Shown here piece after piece: positions 34,521-45,345 of a DNA stretch of 64,000 nucleotides. Origin of the DNA: Corallococcus caeni (lineage in GTDB: Bacteria > Myxococcota > Myxococcia > Myxococcales > Myxococcaceae); the NCBI RefSeq assembly GCF_036245865.1, contig NZ_BTTW01000006.1, forward strand, positions 186,001 through 250,000, given 5' to 3'. Under the pieces are notes generated by a model. The model had not been told where the DNA came from and did not search any database. It worked only from the letters and a program-made list of their open reading frames with translations. Made by a program: the position numbers and the translations under genes. The stretch's first letter is position 1. Each line of letters starts with the position of its first letter.

Positions 34521-37500
34521 ATGCGGATTTTTTCAATGCTGGTGGCCGCCAGCCTCGCGTTCCTGGCTTGCGACTCGAAGACCTCTTCCGGCGCGGCGGA
34601 GGCCGACTCCCCGCTGCGCGCGAGCCCGGGCGGCAAGGCGTTCGTCGCCGGCACCCGGTTGCTGAAGACCGAGAAGGCCTTCCCCGGGCGGTACATCGTC
34701 GTCCTCGAGGAAAAGGCCTCGCTGGCCGCGCTCCAGGCGCCGACGCAGCGCGTGGCGTCCGCAGCCTCCGAACTGGCGTCGCTCCACGGGGCGAAGGTCG
34801 GGCACGTGTACTCGCACGCCCTCCCGGGGTTCGTCGCGACGATGACCGATGCCGACGCACGGCGGCTGAGCCTGGACCCGCGCGTGCGCTACGTCGAAGA
34901 GGACGGGATGATCAGGGCTGCCAGCACGCAGCCGTCTCCTCCGTGGAACCTGGATCGGATTGATCAGCACGACCTGCCGCTGGACCAGGGCTATTCCTAC
35001 AGCCGGACGGGCAGCGGGGTGCATGTCTACGTGCTCGACACGGGCATCTGGACGCCCCATACCGAGTTCGAGGGTCGCGCCCGCTTCGAATACGACGTCG
35101 CCAGCTACAGCTGGAATCAGGGCAACCCGGACTGCAATGGCCACGGCACCCACGTGGCGGGAATCATCGGAGGCAAGACCTACGGCGTCGCCAAGGGGGT
35201 GAAGCTCCACGCGGTGCGCGTGCTCGGCTGCGACGGCGCGGGTTACGTGTCCGATGCCATCCAGGGCATCGAGTGGGTGACGGCCAATCACATCAAGCCG
35301 GCGGTGGCCAACCTGAGCCTGACGGCCTATGCGGACACGCAAGCCCTGGAGGATGCGATCACCCGCTCCATCAACGCGGGCATCCCCTACGTCGTGGCCG
35401 CGGGCGACACCGAGGGCGGCCCCTTCAACTTCGGCGCGGATGCGTGCACCCGTTCTCCCGGTAGGCTTCCGGCGGCGATCACCGTCAGCGCGACCACCGA
35501 CACGGACCAACGGTTCTCGTATGCCAATTACGGCAGCTGCGTGGACCTGTTCGCGCCGGGTTCGCAGATCACCTCGGCCTGGCCGGGTGCGACGGGCACC
35601 TATGGTCATTACAGCGACACCCTGCTGACCAGCGGCAGCTCCATGGCCGCCGCCCATGTGGCGGGCGCGGTCGCGCTCTACCTGGAAGCCAACCCCACCG
35701 CCACGCCCGAGGAGGTCGCGAACAGGCTCATCAGCCGCGTGACGCCGGACAAGGTCTCCGGCACCGAGGGCGCGCCGAACCGGCTGCTGTACACCCCGTG
35801 CTCGGTGCTGGAGGCGACCTGGTCACCGCAGGTGGCCCTGACCGCGCCGGCGGCCGGAGCGGCGCTGAGCGGCACGGTGACGCTCACGGCCAACGCCACG
35901 GATGACGTGGGCGTCACGAAGGTCGAGTTCTACGCGGGCACGCACCTGCTGGGCACGGTCACCTCGCCCCCCTACGCGCTGGCCTGGGACACCACCACCG
36001 CCAGCAGCGGCCCCACCACGCTCACCGCCAGGGCGTACGACGACGGCTGTGGTTGGACGCAGAGCGCGCCCGTGGACGTGGCGGTGCAGAACGCGGGCAA
36101 CGCGGCCTTCGACGCGCAGTGGCAGGTGCCCGCCTGTGCGAGCGTGAGCAGCCGGTGTGACTCGGTGTGGCTGCTCGAGGGGAGGGGAGCGCTCGGCCCC
36201 GAGCCGCATGCCCCGAATACCCTGACGGGGAGCTGCGCGGATGGAACGGACCGGCCGGAGCTCCCCAGCCCCGCGCTGCAGCGGCTCGCTGTCTTCCGGG
36301 ACGCGGGGGATGCGCTCGCGCAGGGCAAGCGGGTGACCATCCAGGCGACGGTCCGGGCCAGCCACCAGTACGGGCAGGAAGCCCTGGACCTCTACACCGC
36401 GGCCGACGCGAGCAACCCCGTCTGGACATACCTCACGACCCTCTCTCCCGGCGGTTATCGAGACCGGGTCCTCTCGACCCAATTCCTCCTCTCTCCGGGC
36501 AACCTGCAGGCCATTCGTGGGGTGTACCGCACCGGAGGAAGTGCCCAGGCGTGCAACCCGGACTCCCGCTCCGACCACGATGATCTGGTCTTCGCGGTGG
36601 GACAGGAGTCGGACCCCGTTGCGCCCACGGTGGCCATCACCTCGCCCACGGCGGGCGCGGCGGTGGAGAACACCGTCACCGTCGGGGTGGCGGCGAGCGA
36701 CAACTTCGGCGTGGCGCGCGTCGAGCTGTACGACGGCGCGACCCTCGTCGACACGGCCACCCGTCCTCCCTTCTCCCTGACGTGGAACACGAAGGGATGG
36801 CCCAACGGCGCCCATCGCCTCACGGCGCGCGCCTACGATGCGGCGGGCCTCGACACCACGTCGGACCCTGTGGACGTCATCGTCAACAACGACATCGTCG
36901 CGCCGCAGGTGTCCTTCCTCTCGCCCGCGGAGGGCGCGGCCGTGAGCGGGGATGTCCACCTGACCGCCAGTGCCAGTGATGACCGGGGCGGGAACGTGCG
37001 GGTCGAGTATTACTATCTGCTCCCGCCCTCCAACTATCGCCTCATCGGCGGCAGCTCGACGGCGCCCTACGATGTGACCTGGAGCGCCCGCTACTTCACG
37101 AACGGTTCCTGGGCGCTCTATGTGAAGGCTTATGACACCGCGGGCAACGCCACCATGGCGGGGCCGCTGAACGTCGTACTGGACAACGACAACACACCTC
37201 CGACGGTGGCCCTCGTCTCGCCGGCCTCCGGCGCGAATGTGAGCGGCACGGTCGCCCTCCAGGTCTCCGTGAATGACAATCGGCAGATGGGGAGGGTGAA
37301 CTACTTTGTCGATGGCAAGCTGCTCGGCACCGTTCTTTCGGCTCCCTATGCGCTGACGTGGGACTCGACGTTCCAGGCCAATGGCAGCCACACGCTGATG
37401 GCCACGGCCATGGATGCCGCGGGCAATGGCTCGACGAGCGCCTCCGTCACCGTGACGGTGAGCAACCCGGGCGCCGCGGCGTACGATGCGACCCTGAAGG

Positions 37501-40500
37501 TCCCGGTCTGCACCACGCCGTCTTACTACTGCGACTCGGTCACGCTGCTCGCGAACAGGGGCTCTGCCTCCGAGGCCCACACGCCCAACACCCTGGATGG
37601 ATGCGCCGACGGCACCGCGACCTTCTATCCGGGCACCTCGACAGCCATCGATCGGATCCGCGTGTATCGGCCGGATGGGACGAACCTGGCGGCCGGAAAG
37701 CGGGTCCGGATCGATGTCACCATCAATGCCCTCAGCCCGAACCGTGAGGGGGTGGATCTCTACTACACGAGTGATGCGGCCCACCCCTCATGGACGTACC
37801 TGACCACGCTCGTGCAGGGTAACTATGGCCCGCAGACCGTCTCCACGGAGTACCGGCTGCCCTCCGGAAGCGTGCAGGCCGTGCGCGCGAGCTACTGGTT
37901 CAGCACGCACACCCAATCCCCGTGCAGCGTCGGCTCCAATAATGACGATGACCACGATGACCTGGTCTTCACGCTCGCCGACGAGCCGGACACCACGCCG
38001 CCCTCCGTGCAGCTCACCTCTCCGGCCGGGGGCACGGTCCTGACAGGGATGGCCACGGCCACGGCCAGCGCGAGTGATGACTACGACGTGGCGCGCGTGG
38101 ACTTCTACGAGGGGACGACCCTGCTGGGCACCGATGACACGCCGCCGTACAGCGTGAGCTGGAACAGCTGGAACACGCCCAACGGCAGCCGCTCGCTGAC
38201 GGCGGTGGCCCGGGACGCCGCGGGGAACGCGGGCCCCTCGAGCCCCGTGGTGGTGTCGGTGAACAACGACCACGCTTCCATCCTCACGACGATCACCAGC
38301 CCCTCGGACGGGGCGACCCTGGTGGGAACGGTGACGCTCTCCGCCACGGCTGGCAACCCGAGCAAGGTGGCGCGGGTCGAGCTGTACGCGGGCACGCGCC
38401 TGCTCGGCACTGATTCCACGTCTCCCTACGCCTTCAGTTGGAACACCTTCGCCGAGCCCACCGGCCCGTACACCCTGACCACCCGCGCGTACGACGTATC
38501 GGGCAACGTGGAGGTGTCCGCGCCGGTGAACGTGACCGTCGTGCGTGACAACACTCCGCCCACGGTGGCCATCACCTCGCCCTCGGCGGGTGCCACGGTC
38601 CGCTCGACCGTGCAGGTCCAGGCCACCGCCACCGATGACACGCAGATCGTCCGGGTCGAGCTCTACGTGGACGGTGCGTTGATTGGGACGGACTCCTCCT
38701 CGCCCTACGCGATCTCCTGGAATCCGAGCTCGATGGCCAATGGCAGCCACACGCTGACGGTCAAGGCATATGACTCCTATGGCAACGTGGGGACCTCGCC
38801 CGCGGTGGGGGTGACGGTGGCCAGCGACGTCACCGCGCCCACGGTCTCGGTGAGCTCACCGGCGGAGGGCGCCACCGTCAGCTCCTATGCCTTCTTCGCG
38901 GCGAACGCCGCCGATGATGATGTCATTGCCAGGGTGGATTACTTCCTCGATGGACAGTTGCTGGGGGCAGGCGGCAACAGCTCACCCTACAGCCGTGCCT
39001 GGGACAGCCGGAGTGTCGCCAACGGCGCTCACACGCTGATCGCCAAGGCCTACGACGGCGCCGGCAACGTAGGCGTATCGGCCACGCGCTCCTTCATCGT
39101 GGACAATGACTCCACGCCTCCGACGGTGTCCCTCATCTCGCCCTCGCAGGGGGCGAGCCTGGCGGGACGGGTCTCCATCCAGGTGAGCGCGAGCGACGAC
39201 CGTGGCGTGCGTGGGGTCGATCTCTACGTCGATGGCAGCTACGCCACGTCCAGCTACTCGCCGCCCTTCGCCATGACCTGGGACAGCCACGCGGTGCGCA
39301 ATGGCAGCCATACCCTCACCGTGAAGGCCTATGACGCGGCGAACAACCTCACCACGAGCGCCCCGGTCACGGTGAGCGTGGCGCAGCCGGGTACCGCCGT
39401 GTACGACGCCACCCGCAAGGTCCCTGCGTGCGCCCAGGTCTCCAGTGTCTGTGATTCCGAGTCGCTCCTGCAGGGCCGCGGTGTCGTCTCCCAGTTCCCA
39501 GAGCTCCACCCGCCCAACACGCTGGATGGCTGTGCCGATGGAGCGGGGGGCTCGTACCCGTCCGGGCGGGTCGGCTGGATCGCGGTCTCCTGCGTGAACG
39601 GGGCTTCCCTGGCGGAAGGCAGGCGCGTCCGGCTCGAGGTCGGGGCCATGGTCGACAACAGCTACTCCGATGCGGTCGCTCTCTTCTACGCGCGCGATGC
39701 CGCGGCCCCCGTGTGGACGTACCTGACCACGCTCCGGGCGAGCGCGAGTGGCTCGCAGGTCCTCTCGACGGAGTACGTGTTGCCCACGGGAAGCGTGCAG
39801 GCGGTTCGCGCCAGCTACCTGTCTGGCGGCAGCACGGCCTCGGCCTGCAGCACCGGCGCCTATGATGATCATGACGACCTGATGTTCGCGGTCGGCCCGC
39901 CGGAGTCGGACGTGACGCCTCCGACGGTGGTGCTCACCGCTCCGGCCGCGGGCCAGGTCCAGGGGATCGTGCAGGTGACGGCCACCGCCAGCGACAACCT
40001 GGCCGTCGTGAAGGTCGAGTTCTATGACGGTGTGACACTGCTGGGGACGGACACCACGGCGCCCTACGGCGTGAGCTGGAATACCGCGAGCGTGGTTGCT
40101 GGCACCCATACGCTCACGGCGAAGGCCTACGACAGCGCTGGCCTCACGGGGACCTCCGCCGGGGTCTCGGTGATTGTCGACAACCTCGCTCCGACGGCGG
40201 CCCTCACCGCTCCGGCCAGCAATGCCGAGTTGCTCGGCACGGTGACGGTGACGGCCACGGCGCAGGACGACACCGGTGTGACGAAGGTCGAGTTCTATGA
40301 CGGCGCGACGTTGCTGGGGACGGACACCACGGCGCCCTATGGCATGAGCTGGAATACCGAGGGCGTGGCTTCGGGCACCCATACGCTCACGGCGAAGGCC
40401 TACGATGGTCTGGGCCGGACGGGGACCTCCGTGGCGGTCCTGGTGGTCGTCGACAACACCCTTCCCACGGTGTCATTCACCGCTCCCGCGGCCACCTATG

Positions 40501-41006
40501 TTCGGGGGAGCGTGCAGCTGACGGCCAGCGCCAGCGACAACCGGGCCGTCACGAGGGTCGAGTTCCATGACGGCTCGGTGCTGATCGGCACCGCGACCAC
40601 CGCGCCGTACTCAGTGAATTGGGACACGGTGGGGCTGGCCAATGGCAGTCATACGCTCTACGCCAGGGCCTATGATGCCGCCGGGAACGTCAAGGTTGAT
40701 TCGCGCAACGTCACCGTGGACAACGTCGCTCCGACCGTGGCCATCACCTCTCCGGCGAATGGGGCGACGCTGATGGCTCTGTTCCTGAGCACCACCATCC
40801 AGGCCAGCGCGAGCGACAACGCCGGTGTGACCCAGGTGGTGTTCTACGATGGAGGCACCGTGCTCGGCACGGACACCAGCGCGCCCTACAGCGTGAGCTG
40901 GAACCTCCTGAGCGCGGCCAAGGGCAAACACACGCTGACGGCCAGGGCCACCGACGTGGCGGGCAATGTCACCACGTCCGCGGCGATCTCCGTGACGGTT
41001 CAATAG
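34521..41006 (+). CDS. Giant secreted subtilase (S8) with 13 Ig-like domains and three copies of an unnamed module
   Basis: A 2,161-residue protein with a lipobox-like signal ([10 protein letters not shown], Cys17), an I9 propeptide (about 55-130, [15 protein letters not shown]) and an S8 domain of the proteinase K type (about 145-430). The triad is D173 (VYVLDTGIW), H208 (GHGTHVAGI) and S374 (SGSSMAAAH). The oxyanion-hole asparagine (usually AAGN) is an aspartate here (VVAAGD, D296). The rest is 13 Ig-like repeats of about 90 residues (start APTVAITSP, end VTVDN) interrupted three times by a module of about 160 residues (CDSVxLLxGRG; [37 protein letters not shown]). It lies alone between two att-like repeats. 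Confidence 0.9.
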   Translation: MRIFSMLVAASLAFLACDSKTSSGAAEADSPLRASPGGKAFVAGTRLLKTEKAFPGRYIVVLEEKASLAALQAPTQRVASAASELASLHGAKVGHVYSHALPGFVATMTDADARRLSLDPRVRYVEEDGMIRAASTQPSPPWNLDRIDQHDLPLDQGYSYSRTGSGVHVYVLDTGIWTPHTEFEGRARFEYDVASYSWNQGNPDCNGHGTHVAGIIGGKTYGVAKGVKLHAVRVLGCDGAGYVSDAIQGIEWVTANHIKPAVANLSLTAYADTQALEDAITRSINAGIPYVVAAGDTEGGPFNFGADACTRSPGRLPAAITVSATTDTDQRFSYANYGSCVDLFAPGSQITSAWPGATGTYGHYSDTLLTSGSSMAAAHVAGAVALYLEANPTATPEEVANRLISRVTPDKVSGTEGAPNRLLYTPCSVLEATWSPQVALTAPAAGAALSGTVTLTANATDDVGVTKVEFYAGTHLLGTVTSPPYALAWDTTTASSGPTTLTARAYDDGCGWTQSAPVDVAVQNAGNAAFDAQWQVPACASVSSRCDSVWLLEGRGALGPEPHAPNTLTGSCADGTDRPELPSPALQRLAVFRDAGDALAQGKRVTIQATVRASHQYGQEALDLYTAADASNPVWTYLTTLSPGGYRDRVLSTQFLLSPGNLQAIRGVYRTGGSAQACNPDSRSDHDDLVFAVGQESDPVAPTVAITSPTAGAAVENTVTVGVAASDNFGVARVELYDGATLVDTATRPPFSLTWNTKGWPNGAHRLTARAYDAAGLDTTSDPVDVIVNNDIVAPQVSFLSPAEGAAVSGDVHLTASASDDRGGNVRVEYYYLLPPSNYRLIGGSSTAPYDVTWSARYFTNGSWALYVKAYDTAGNATMAGPLNVVLDNDNTPPTVALVSPASGANVSGTVALQVSVNDNRQMGRVNYFVDGKLLGTVLSAPYALTWDSTFQANGSHTLMATAMDAAGNGSTSASVTVTVSNPGAAAYDATLKVPVCTTPSYYCDSVTLLANRGSASEAHTPNTLDGCADGTATFYPGTSTAIDRIRVYRPDGTNLAAGKRVRIDVTINALSPNREGVDLYYTSDAAHPSWTYLTTLVQGNYGPQTVSTEYRLPSGSVQAVRASYWFSTHTQSPCSVGSNNDDDHDDLVFTLADEPDTTPPSVQLTSPAGGTVLTGMATATASASDDYDVARVDFYEGTTLLGTDDTPPYSVSWNSWNTPNGSRSLTAVARDAAGNAGPSSPVVVSVNNDHASILTTITSPSDGATLVGTVTLSATAGNPSKVARVELYAGTRLLGTDSTSPYAFSWNTFAEPTGPYTLTTRAYDVSGNVEVSAPVNVTVVRDNTPPTVAITSPSAGATVRSTVQVQATATDDTQIVRVELYVDGALIGTDSSSPYAISWNPSSMANGSHTLTVKAYDSYGNVGTSPAVGVTVASDVTAPTVSVSSPAEGATVSSYAFFAANAADDDVIARVDYFLDGQLLGAGGNSSPYSRAWDSRSVANGAHTLIAKAYDGAGNVGVSATRSFIVDNDSTPPTVSLISPSQGASLAGRVSIQVSASDDRGVRGVDLYVDGSYATSSYSPPFAMTWDSHAVRNGSHTLTVKAYDAANNLTTSAPVTVSVAQPGTAVYDATRKVPACAQVSSVCDSESLLQGRGVVSQFPELHPPNTLDGCADGAGGSYPSGRVGWIAVSCVNGASLAEGRRVRLEVGAMVDNSYSDAVALFYARDAAAPVWTYLTTLRASASGSQVLSTEYVLPTGSVQAVRASYLSGGSTASACSTGAYDDHDDLMFAVGPPESDVTPPTVVLTAPAAGQVQGIVQVTATASDNLAVVKVEFYDGVTLLGTDTTAPYGVSWNTASVVAGTHTLTAKAYDSAGLTGTSAGVSVIVDNLAPTAALTAPASNAELLGTVTVTATAQDDTGVTKVEFYDGATLLGTDTTAPYGMSWNTEGVASGTHTLTAKAYDGLGRTGTSVAVLVVVDNTLPTVSFTAPAATYVRGSVQLTASASDNRAVTRVEFHDGSVLIGTATTAPYSVNWDTVGLANGSHTLYARAYDAAGNVKVDSRNVTVDNVAPTVAITSPANGATLMALFLSTTIQASASDNAGVTQVVFYDGGTVLGTDTSAPYSVSWNLLSAAKGKHTLTARATDVAGNVTTSAAISVTVQ

Positions 41007-41046
41007 CGGGGAGCAAGGCCGCTTTGGGATTGCTGGGCTTGAAGAT

Positions 41047-41073
41047 GTGCCGAAGGCGGGATTCGAACCCGCA
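41047..41073. repeat. Left attachment core of the element
   Basis: An exact copy of the 27-bp core at 54701, starting GTGCCGAAGG and ending CGAACCCGCA. On the minus strand it reads as the T-arm and acceptor end of a tRNA, but no tRNA 5' half is present here, so it is the duplicated target sequence. Confidence 0.85.
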
Positions 41074-41166
41074 CCGGGCGGTGCGAAACTCCCAGCAGGA
41101 TCGCGCCCTTACCTCGCTACCGCTCGGAGCGACTCGGATTCGATATCCCGCCGCATGACCTGTTGT

Positions 41167-41223
41167 CCCGCCATGTTCCACCCCATGCCGCAGCTTCATG
41201 CGACATACGTGCAACATGGCGGG
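41167..41223. promoter_or_regulatory. Putative arm-type integrase sites, left end
   Basis: CCCGCCATGTT (41167-41177) and AACATGGCGGG (41213-41223) form an exact 11-bp inverted repeat. Inside it, at 41199-41216, TGCGACATACGTGCAACA matches 17 of 18 bases of a sequence at 54638 near the right end. Repeats flanking the core on both sides after circularisation are typical of attP arm sites. Confidence 0.5.
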
Positions 41224-41255
41224 CCTGGAGTTGGGCCTCCTCCCAGGCAGCGTGG

Positions 41256-42410
41256 CTAGTTCGTGCTGATCTCGTCCTGGGACACCTGGAGGCCACGGGG
41301 GCGCCGCATGCCCAGTTCGACCATCACCTCGCGGGATCGCTTCGCCATCTCGTGCAGCTCCGACACCGCTTCCTTCCGACCGTAGGCGTCTCCCTCTCCG
41401 AGCCAGCGGCGCAGGTCCGCCGCCAGTTCCCGCGCTGTCTGGTAGCGGGCTTCCGGGCGGGGCTGGAGGAGCTTGCGCAGAGCCAGGCCCAGTCCCTGCG
41501 GAAGCGGCTCCGTCAACGCCTCCAGGTCCGCTTGCGAGTAGGTCGCCGCGCGCCAGATCGCGTCCTCCACGCCAACAGGGCTTCCAGCGAGCCGAGCCCT
41601 CCTGACGGCACGTCGGACCCGCACGCGCTGCCTGACTGAAAGCGAGTCCTTCACCTCTTCGGTCAAGGCGTCCGGGGCATCCAGGAGGTTCTTCCCCGTC
41701 GCGAGTTCAAGCAGGACATTGCCAAGCGCGAAGAGGTCCGAGCGCGCATCCACGCGGCCCGTCAGGAGCATTTCCGGGGAGGAGTAGAATGCATCCCCCT
41801 GTGGCTGGCGCACCGTGGACGAAACGCGGCCGGGCAGGTCCGACAGAGCGAGCCCGAAGTCGGAGACCTGCACGTCACCGTTCCAATCGACGAAGATGTG
41901 CTCAACGTCGAGCGCCCGGTGGACGATGTTGAGGGAGCGCCCCTGTTCGTCCTTTGCCTCGTGGGCATGCTCCAGGGCCTCGGCGACGCGCGCCCCGACG
42001 TGGAGGGTGAAGAGGGGAGAGAACCGGCGACCGCACTCCCCCGAGAGCGTCAACAGGGTGTTGATGCTGTGCCCCGACGGATGCTCGGTGATGACGTACC
42101 AGCACCCCTCCGCCTTGTGCAGCCCATGGACACGGAGGATGCCCGGATGGTCGAGGTACGTCGCGAGGCGCACCTGCTCTTCAAGCTTCGCCCGCGCCCG
42201 CTTGATGCGAGGCAGCTCCATCAACTTCGGAACGCCCACCGCTTTGAGCAGCACCTTGCCCCGGATGTTGCCCTCGGAGGTGCGGCGCCGGGCCAGCAGG
42301 AGACTCAAACCGTGGTGGACCTCTCCCAGGTCTTCGCGGAACTCGTACTGGAAGCCATCCCGCGTGAAGAGAATCGCCCCGCGTGGAAGCCTGAACTCAC
42401 TTTCCGACAT
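41256..42410 (-). CDS. Ser/Thr protein kinase-like pseudokinase
   Basis: A 384-residue cytoplasmic protein with a Hanks-type kinase fold but lost catalytic residues. The ATP lysine (VLLK, K56), an alpha-C glutamate, DFG (184-186) and an SPE activation-segment end are present. The glycine-rich loop is missing, the catalytic HRD is HRA (residues 164-166) and the following K and N positions read D and H (HRALDVEHIFV). It should bind but hardly phosphorylate. The ATG at 42410 has GGAGG. It lies 160 bases after the active kinase gene on the same strand, so it may be a regulatory partner. There is no transmembrane segment. Confidence 0.87.
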   Translation of the reverse strand: MSESEFRLPRGAILFTRDGFQYEFREDLGEVHHGLSLLLARRRTSEGNIRGKVLLKAVGVPKLMELPRIKRARAKLEEQVRLATYLDHPGILRVHGLHKAEGCWYVITEHPSGHSINTLLTLSGECGRRFSPLFTLHVGARVAEALEHAHEAKDEQGRSLNIVHRALDVEHIFVDWNGDVQVSDFGLALSDLPGRVSSTVRQPQGDAFYSSPEMLLTGRVDARSDLFALGNVLLELATGKNLLDAPDALTEEVKDSLSVRQRVRVRRAVRRARLAGSPVGVEDAIWRAATYSQADLEALTEPLPQGLGLALRKLLQPRPEARYQTARELAADLRRWLGEGDAYGRKEAVSELHEMAKRSREVMVELGMRRPRGLQVSQDEISTN

Positions 42411-42570
42411 GCTCTTTCCTCCTCTTCGCGCAGGCATCCGAAGGCCGACGCGTCGTGGGCGACGTTACCCGTGGGATGGGCCGTCGTGGAACGACCCTGG
42501 GAGGTCATGTCGCGTTTGAGGAGGAGGGGGCGAAATCAAGCACCTACCCACCACGTCGCCCCGGGGCTGC

Positions 42571-44379
42571 TCAGGGCCAGCGGTGCACGACTGTCCCGGC
42601 GCCCCGATTGTATCCCTTCACCCTGCCGTCCTTGAACGCCACGGCTTCGTTCTCCACCACGAAGCAAATGGGTTGCTCCTCCTGCCCCGGGAGCTTCACT
42701 CGGTCGTACCGGACGACGAGGGCCGGCCCATCCACACGCCCCATCTTGTCGGAGAGGTAGTAGGCCTTGCCGTAGAAGCGCGTCCCACGAGGGGCGACCG
42801 CGGCCTGCCGGTCGTCGTTGATGCCTTTGGGGACCACCCCCACCACCTCCGCGCCAGCGGTGAACCACACGTTTTCAAGCATCGATTGGCGGTCGTCGAG
42901 TTGAAGAATGAATGAGTCTCCGTCCCTCCAGTGAAGCTGCTCCCGCATGGCCTCATCCGCCCCAGCCGGGCAGGTAAAGGACTCGGGTCGGATCTGGGCA
43001 CCCGGACAGCCCACCGCCAGCGCCGCGACAAGCGACAGCGACGCGCACTCGACGGCGGCAACGGACTTCTTCGGCATTCGGGGCGCACGTCCTGGGGGCG
43101 AGGCTTCGGGTGCTGGGTTCTTCAAGGCGGATCCTTCCTTCGGGGCAGCGGCGATGACTGGCCCCGGGACTGTCACGGACGAAGGGCCAACAGGTGTCAT
43201 AGCAGGAGGGGGTGTTTGGGGCGGCGCGGATTGGGTGGTGGCAGGAGGAGGGCGTGGGGCTGTGGCGTCGTGCGACCCGGCAGTCCCGCCGGGGGCGCTC
43301 CCTGACGAGCGCCAGAGGGCCGCAGCCATGACGAGCGCGACGATACAAACGACGCCTGCGAGCCACCCTCCCGCGCGAAGCGGTTGCTCCATCATGGTCA
43401 CATGCCGCTTGAGGGATTGCGGCGTGGGGGGCATCGCCAGTGCCCCAGGTGTTGGCCCTCCGTGACGCTGTTCAGCGGGTGGATGGGCCGGCACGTCATA
43501 CTCAGCGGAGCGCTCGGCACGGAGATCCGCCAGCTCGCGGCGCAGCGCTTCGGTATCGACCGGACGCCCCTTGGGGTCTCGGGCCAGGATGGTCTCGACG
43601 AGGTCGCTCAGGGCCGCTGGCACCCGCGCATTCGCCAATCGAGGGGGCGGCGGTGGGAGGGCAGGGCTGTTCAAGTCGAAGCGCGGACGAAACTCCGTCG
43701 GGCGTGGGTCTGTCAGCAGCTCATGGAGCATGACGCCGACTGCGAAGATTTCGTCGGCGACCTGGAAGGCGTAGCGGGCCCGGTGCTCGTCCTTGTGCTC
43801 GCGCAGGAACTTGAACTGCTCGGGCGCGCGATAGCGGTCTGTCCCTGGAGGCAACCCCCCATCCGTCAGGCCTTCGGCGAAGGTGTAGGTCGCGCAACTG
43901 AAATCGATGATGACGGGCTCACCGTCGCTCTTGCGGACGAGCACGTTGGACAGCTTCAAGTCCCGATGCAGGATGCCCCGGCGATGCATGTATGCCAGCG
44001 CACCGGCGATCTTCTCGAAGACCCCGAGGATTTCGCGAACGGTCGGGTGCTTGCGCTCCGCCCACTCCGCGAGCGTCCAGCCGTCCACGTAGTCGAGTGC
44101 GAGGTACAGGTTCCCACTCTCCGCCACGCCGTACCCCTGCGGCCGGACGATGTGGGGATGGTCCAGCATGAGCAGCGCCGTCAGCTCCCGCAGCGTCCGG
44201 GCATGGGTCTGCTTGGGGTCGCCGCTGGACTCCCGATGCTGGGCCACCTTGATGGCCCGGTGCCTGCCGTTCTTTTCGCCAAGGAAGACGAACGCAAAGC
44301 CTCCGTCACCGAGTGGCTTGGAAACCTGCCACCCGTCAATCAACGAACCGGGCGGAACGTGGAGCAGCGTCGCGCTCAT
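42571..44379 (-). CDS. Transmembrane Ser/Thr protein kinase
   Basis: A 602-residue Hanks-type kinase. The kinase domain covers about residues 15-290: glycine loop GDGGFAFV (24-31), AIK lysine K44, HRDLKLSN (138-145) and DFS in place of DFG (159-161), which keeps the Mg-binding aspartate. A proline-rich segment leads to one membrane helix (about 339-356). The C-terminal 240 residues are extracytoplasmic, with a Pro/Ala-rich linker and a conserved globular end (CPAGADEAMREQLHW; RGTRFYGKAYYLSD). The start codon overlaps the stop of the DUF2381 gene by 4 bases (ATGA), so the two are translationally coupled. The external domain and the DUF2381 protein may act together. Confidence 0.92.
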   Translation of the reverse strand: MSATLLHVPPGSLIDGWQVSKPLGDGGFAFVFLGEKNGRHRAIKVAQHRESSGDPKQTHARTLRELTALLMLDHPHIVRPQGYGVAESGNLYLALDYVDGWTLAEWAERKHPTVREILGVFEKIAGALAYMHRRGILHRDLKLSNVLVRKSDGEPVIIDFSCATYTFAEGLTDGGLPPGTDRYRAPEQFKFLREHKDEHRARYAFQVADEIFAVGVMLHELLTDPRPTEFRPRFDLNSPALPPPPPRLANARVPAALSDLVETILARDPKGRPVDTEALRRELADLRAERSAEYDVPAHPPAEQRHGGPTPGALAMPPTPQSLKRHVTMMEQPLRAGGWLAGVVCIVALVMAAALWRSSGSAPGGTAGSHDATAPRPPPATTQSAPPQTPPPAMTPVGPSSVTVPGPVIAAAPKEGSALKNPAPEASPPGRAPRMPKKSVAAVECASLSLVAALAVGCPGAQIRPESFTCPAGADEAMREQLHWRDGDSFILQLDDRQSMLENVWFTAGAEVVGVVPKGINDDRQAAVAPRGTRFYGKAYYLSDKMGRVDGPALVVRYDRVKLPGQEEQPICFVVENEAVAFKDGRVKGYNRGAGTVVHRWP

Positions 44380-45245
44380 TGGGCATCCTCCGCGGCGGGC
44401 TTCATGAAACGCACGTCTGGAATCGTGAGCCGCCGTTCCCCATCCCCACGCACCTCCAGGGTGAAGACGAGGTCTGCTTCCGCCTCTGGCACTTCCACGG
44501 CCGCCAGAACGCGCCCGTTCTCCCCCGGAGGGATTGCTCCCGGCGTCTTCGCTACGAGTCGCGCCCGCAGGGGCATGCCGACTCGCCCCACGAACATCGC
44601 TTCTCGTGGTGTCCAGGCGGGGTGCTCAGGGCGGTTAAAAATCGTCACGTCCGCCAGAATCCACCCCGTGCCCCGAAAGGCTACGATTCTGTCCAAACTC
44701 AACCCCTGTACAGCATCGCGCGTGCCTTTGCGGCGGGACGTCGTAACGCCCTTCGCGTCCACGTAGCCGAGTAGCACGAAGTCTTCCGGCTTCGGCACCG
44801 GGGCTTGGGCCGTGGGCTGGCAGGCCGTATTCGGCGGCTCCGGGCGTTGCACGTCAATCAGTGCATCAACGTCGCGCGGGTCTGTCACGAGCACGAAGGC
44901 GGCTCGGGTGGGCGCTCGGCCGTCGGCGAAGAAGACCCCGATCTCCTGTCGCTCACCGTCGCCGAGATTGACCACGGGCTGAACGATGATCGACCGCTCG
45001 CCCGCGTCCAGGACGCGGATCCGGGATTCGTCGAAGGTGAGAGTCTTCCGCTGGATCGGCGCAGAGAACAGGAACACCGTCCGGGCATCCGCCGCGACAT
45101 GGACGACGGGCAGCGGTTCGGCGGGCGTGCTGGCGATGGTCACGGAGCGCTTACGATCAACGCGCGCCCCTGTGGCCGGTTCAGCCCCCGCAGCAGCTCC
45201 CGAGACGAGCACGAGCGCGAGAGCCAATCTGAACGGTTGGAGCAA
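44376..45245 (-). CDS. DUF2381 family exported protein
   Basis: A 289-residue protein with a cleavable signal (LALALVLVSGAAAGAEP). It matches the DUF2381/TIGR02268 myxobacterial paralogous family in length and pattern: an N-terminal beta-rich half (TVFLFSAPIQRKTLTFDES) and a C-terminal half ending in RRLTIPDVRFMKP. The start is a TTG at 45245 with GGGAGG 10 bases upstream. Its stop overlaps the kinase start. In this family the function is unknown; coupling to a transmembrane kinase suggests it senses or modulates the kinase periplasmic domain. Confidence 0.85.
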   Translation of the reverse strand: MLQPFRLALALVLVSGAAAGAEPATGARVDRKRSVTIASTPAEPLPVVHVAADARTVFLFSAPIQRKTLTFDESRIRVLDAGERSIIVQPVVNLGDGERQEIGVFFADGRAPTRAAFVLVTDPRDVDALIDVQRPEPPNTACQPTAQAPVPKPEDFVLLGYVDAKGVTTSRRKGTRDAVQGLSLDRIVAFRGTGWILADVTIFNRPEHPAWTPREAMFVGRVGMPLRARLVAKTPGAIPPGENGRVLAAVEVPEAEADLVFTLEVRGDGERRLTIPDVRFMKPAAEDAQ

Positions 45246-45345
45246 TGGTGCATGACCTCCCGAATGGGAAGGCTACCATCGCGGACGCCTGCGCAGTGGG
45301 TCTCTGTCCTACAGGCGGAGCGGCATCCCAAGACCCTGAATCGAG

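Noticed and set aside
41048-41138. A tRNA gene on the minus strand at the left end
   Set aside because: Only the T-arm and acceptor 3' side are present. Sequence 5' of them has a D-arm-like piece but no good anticodon stem, so it is a target duplication or decayed tRNA.
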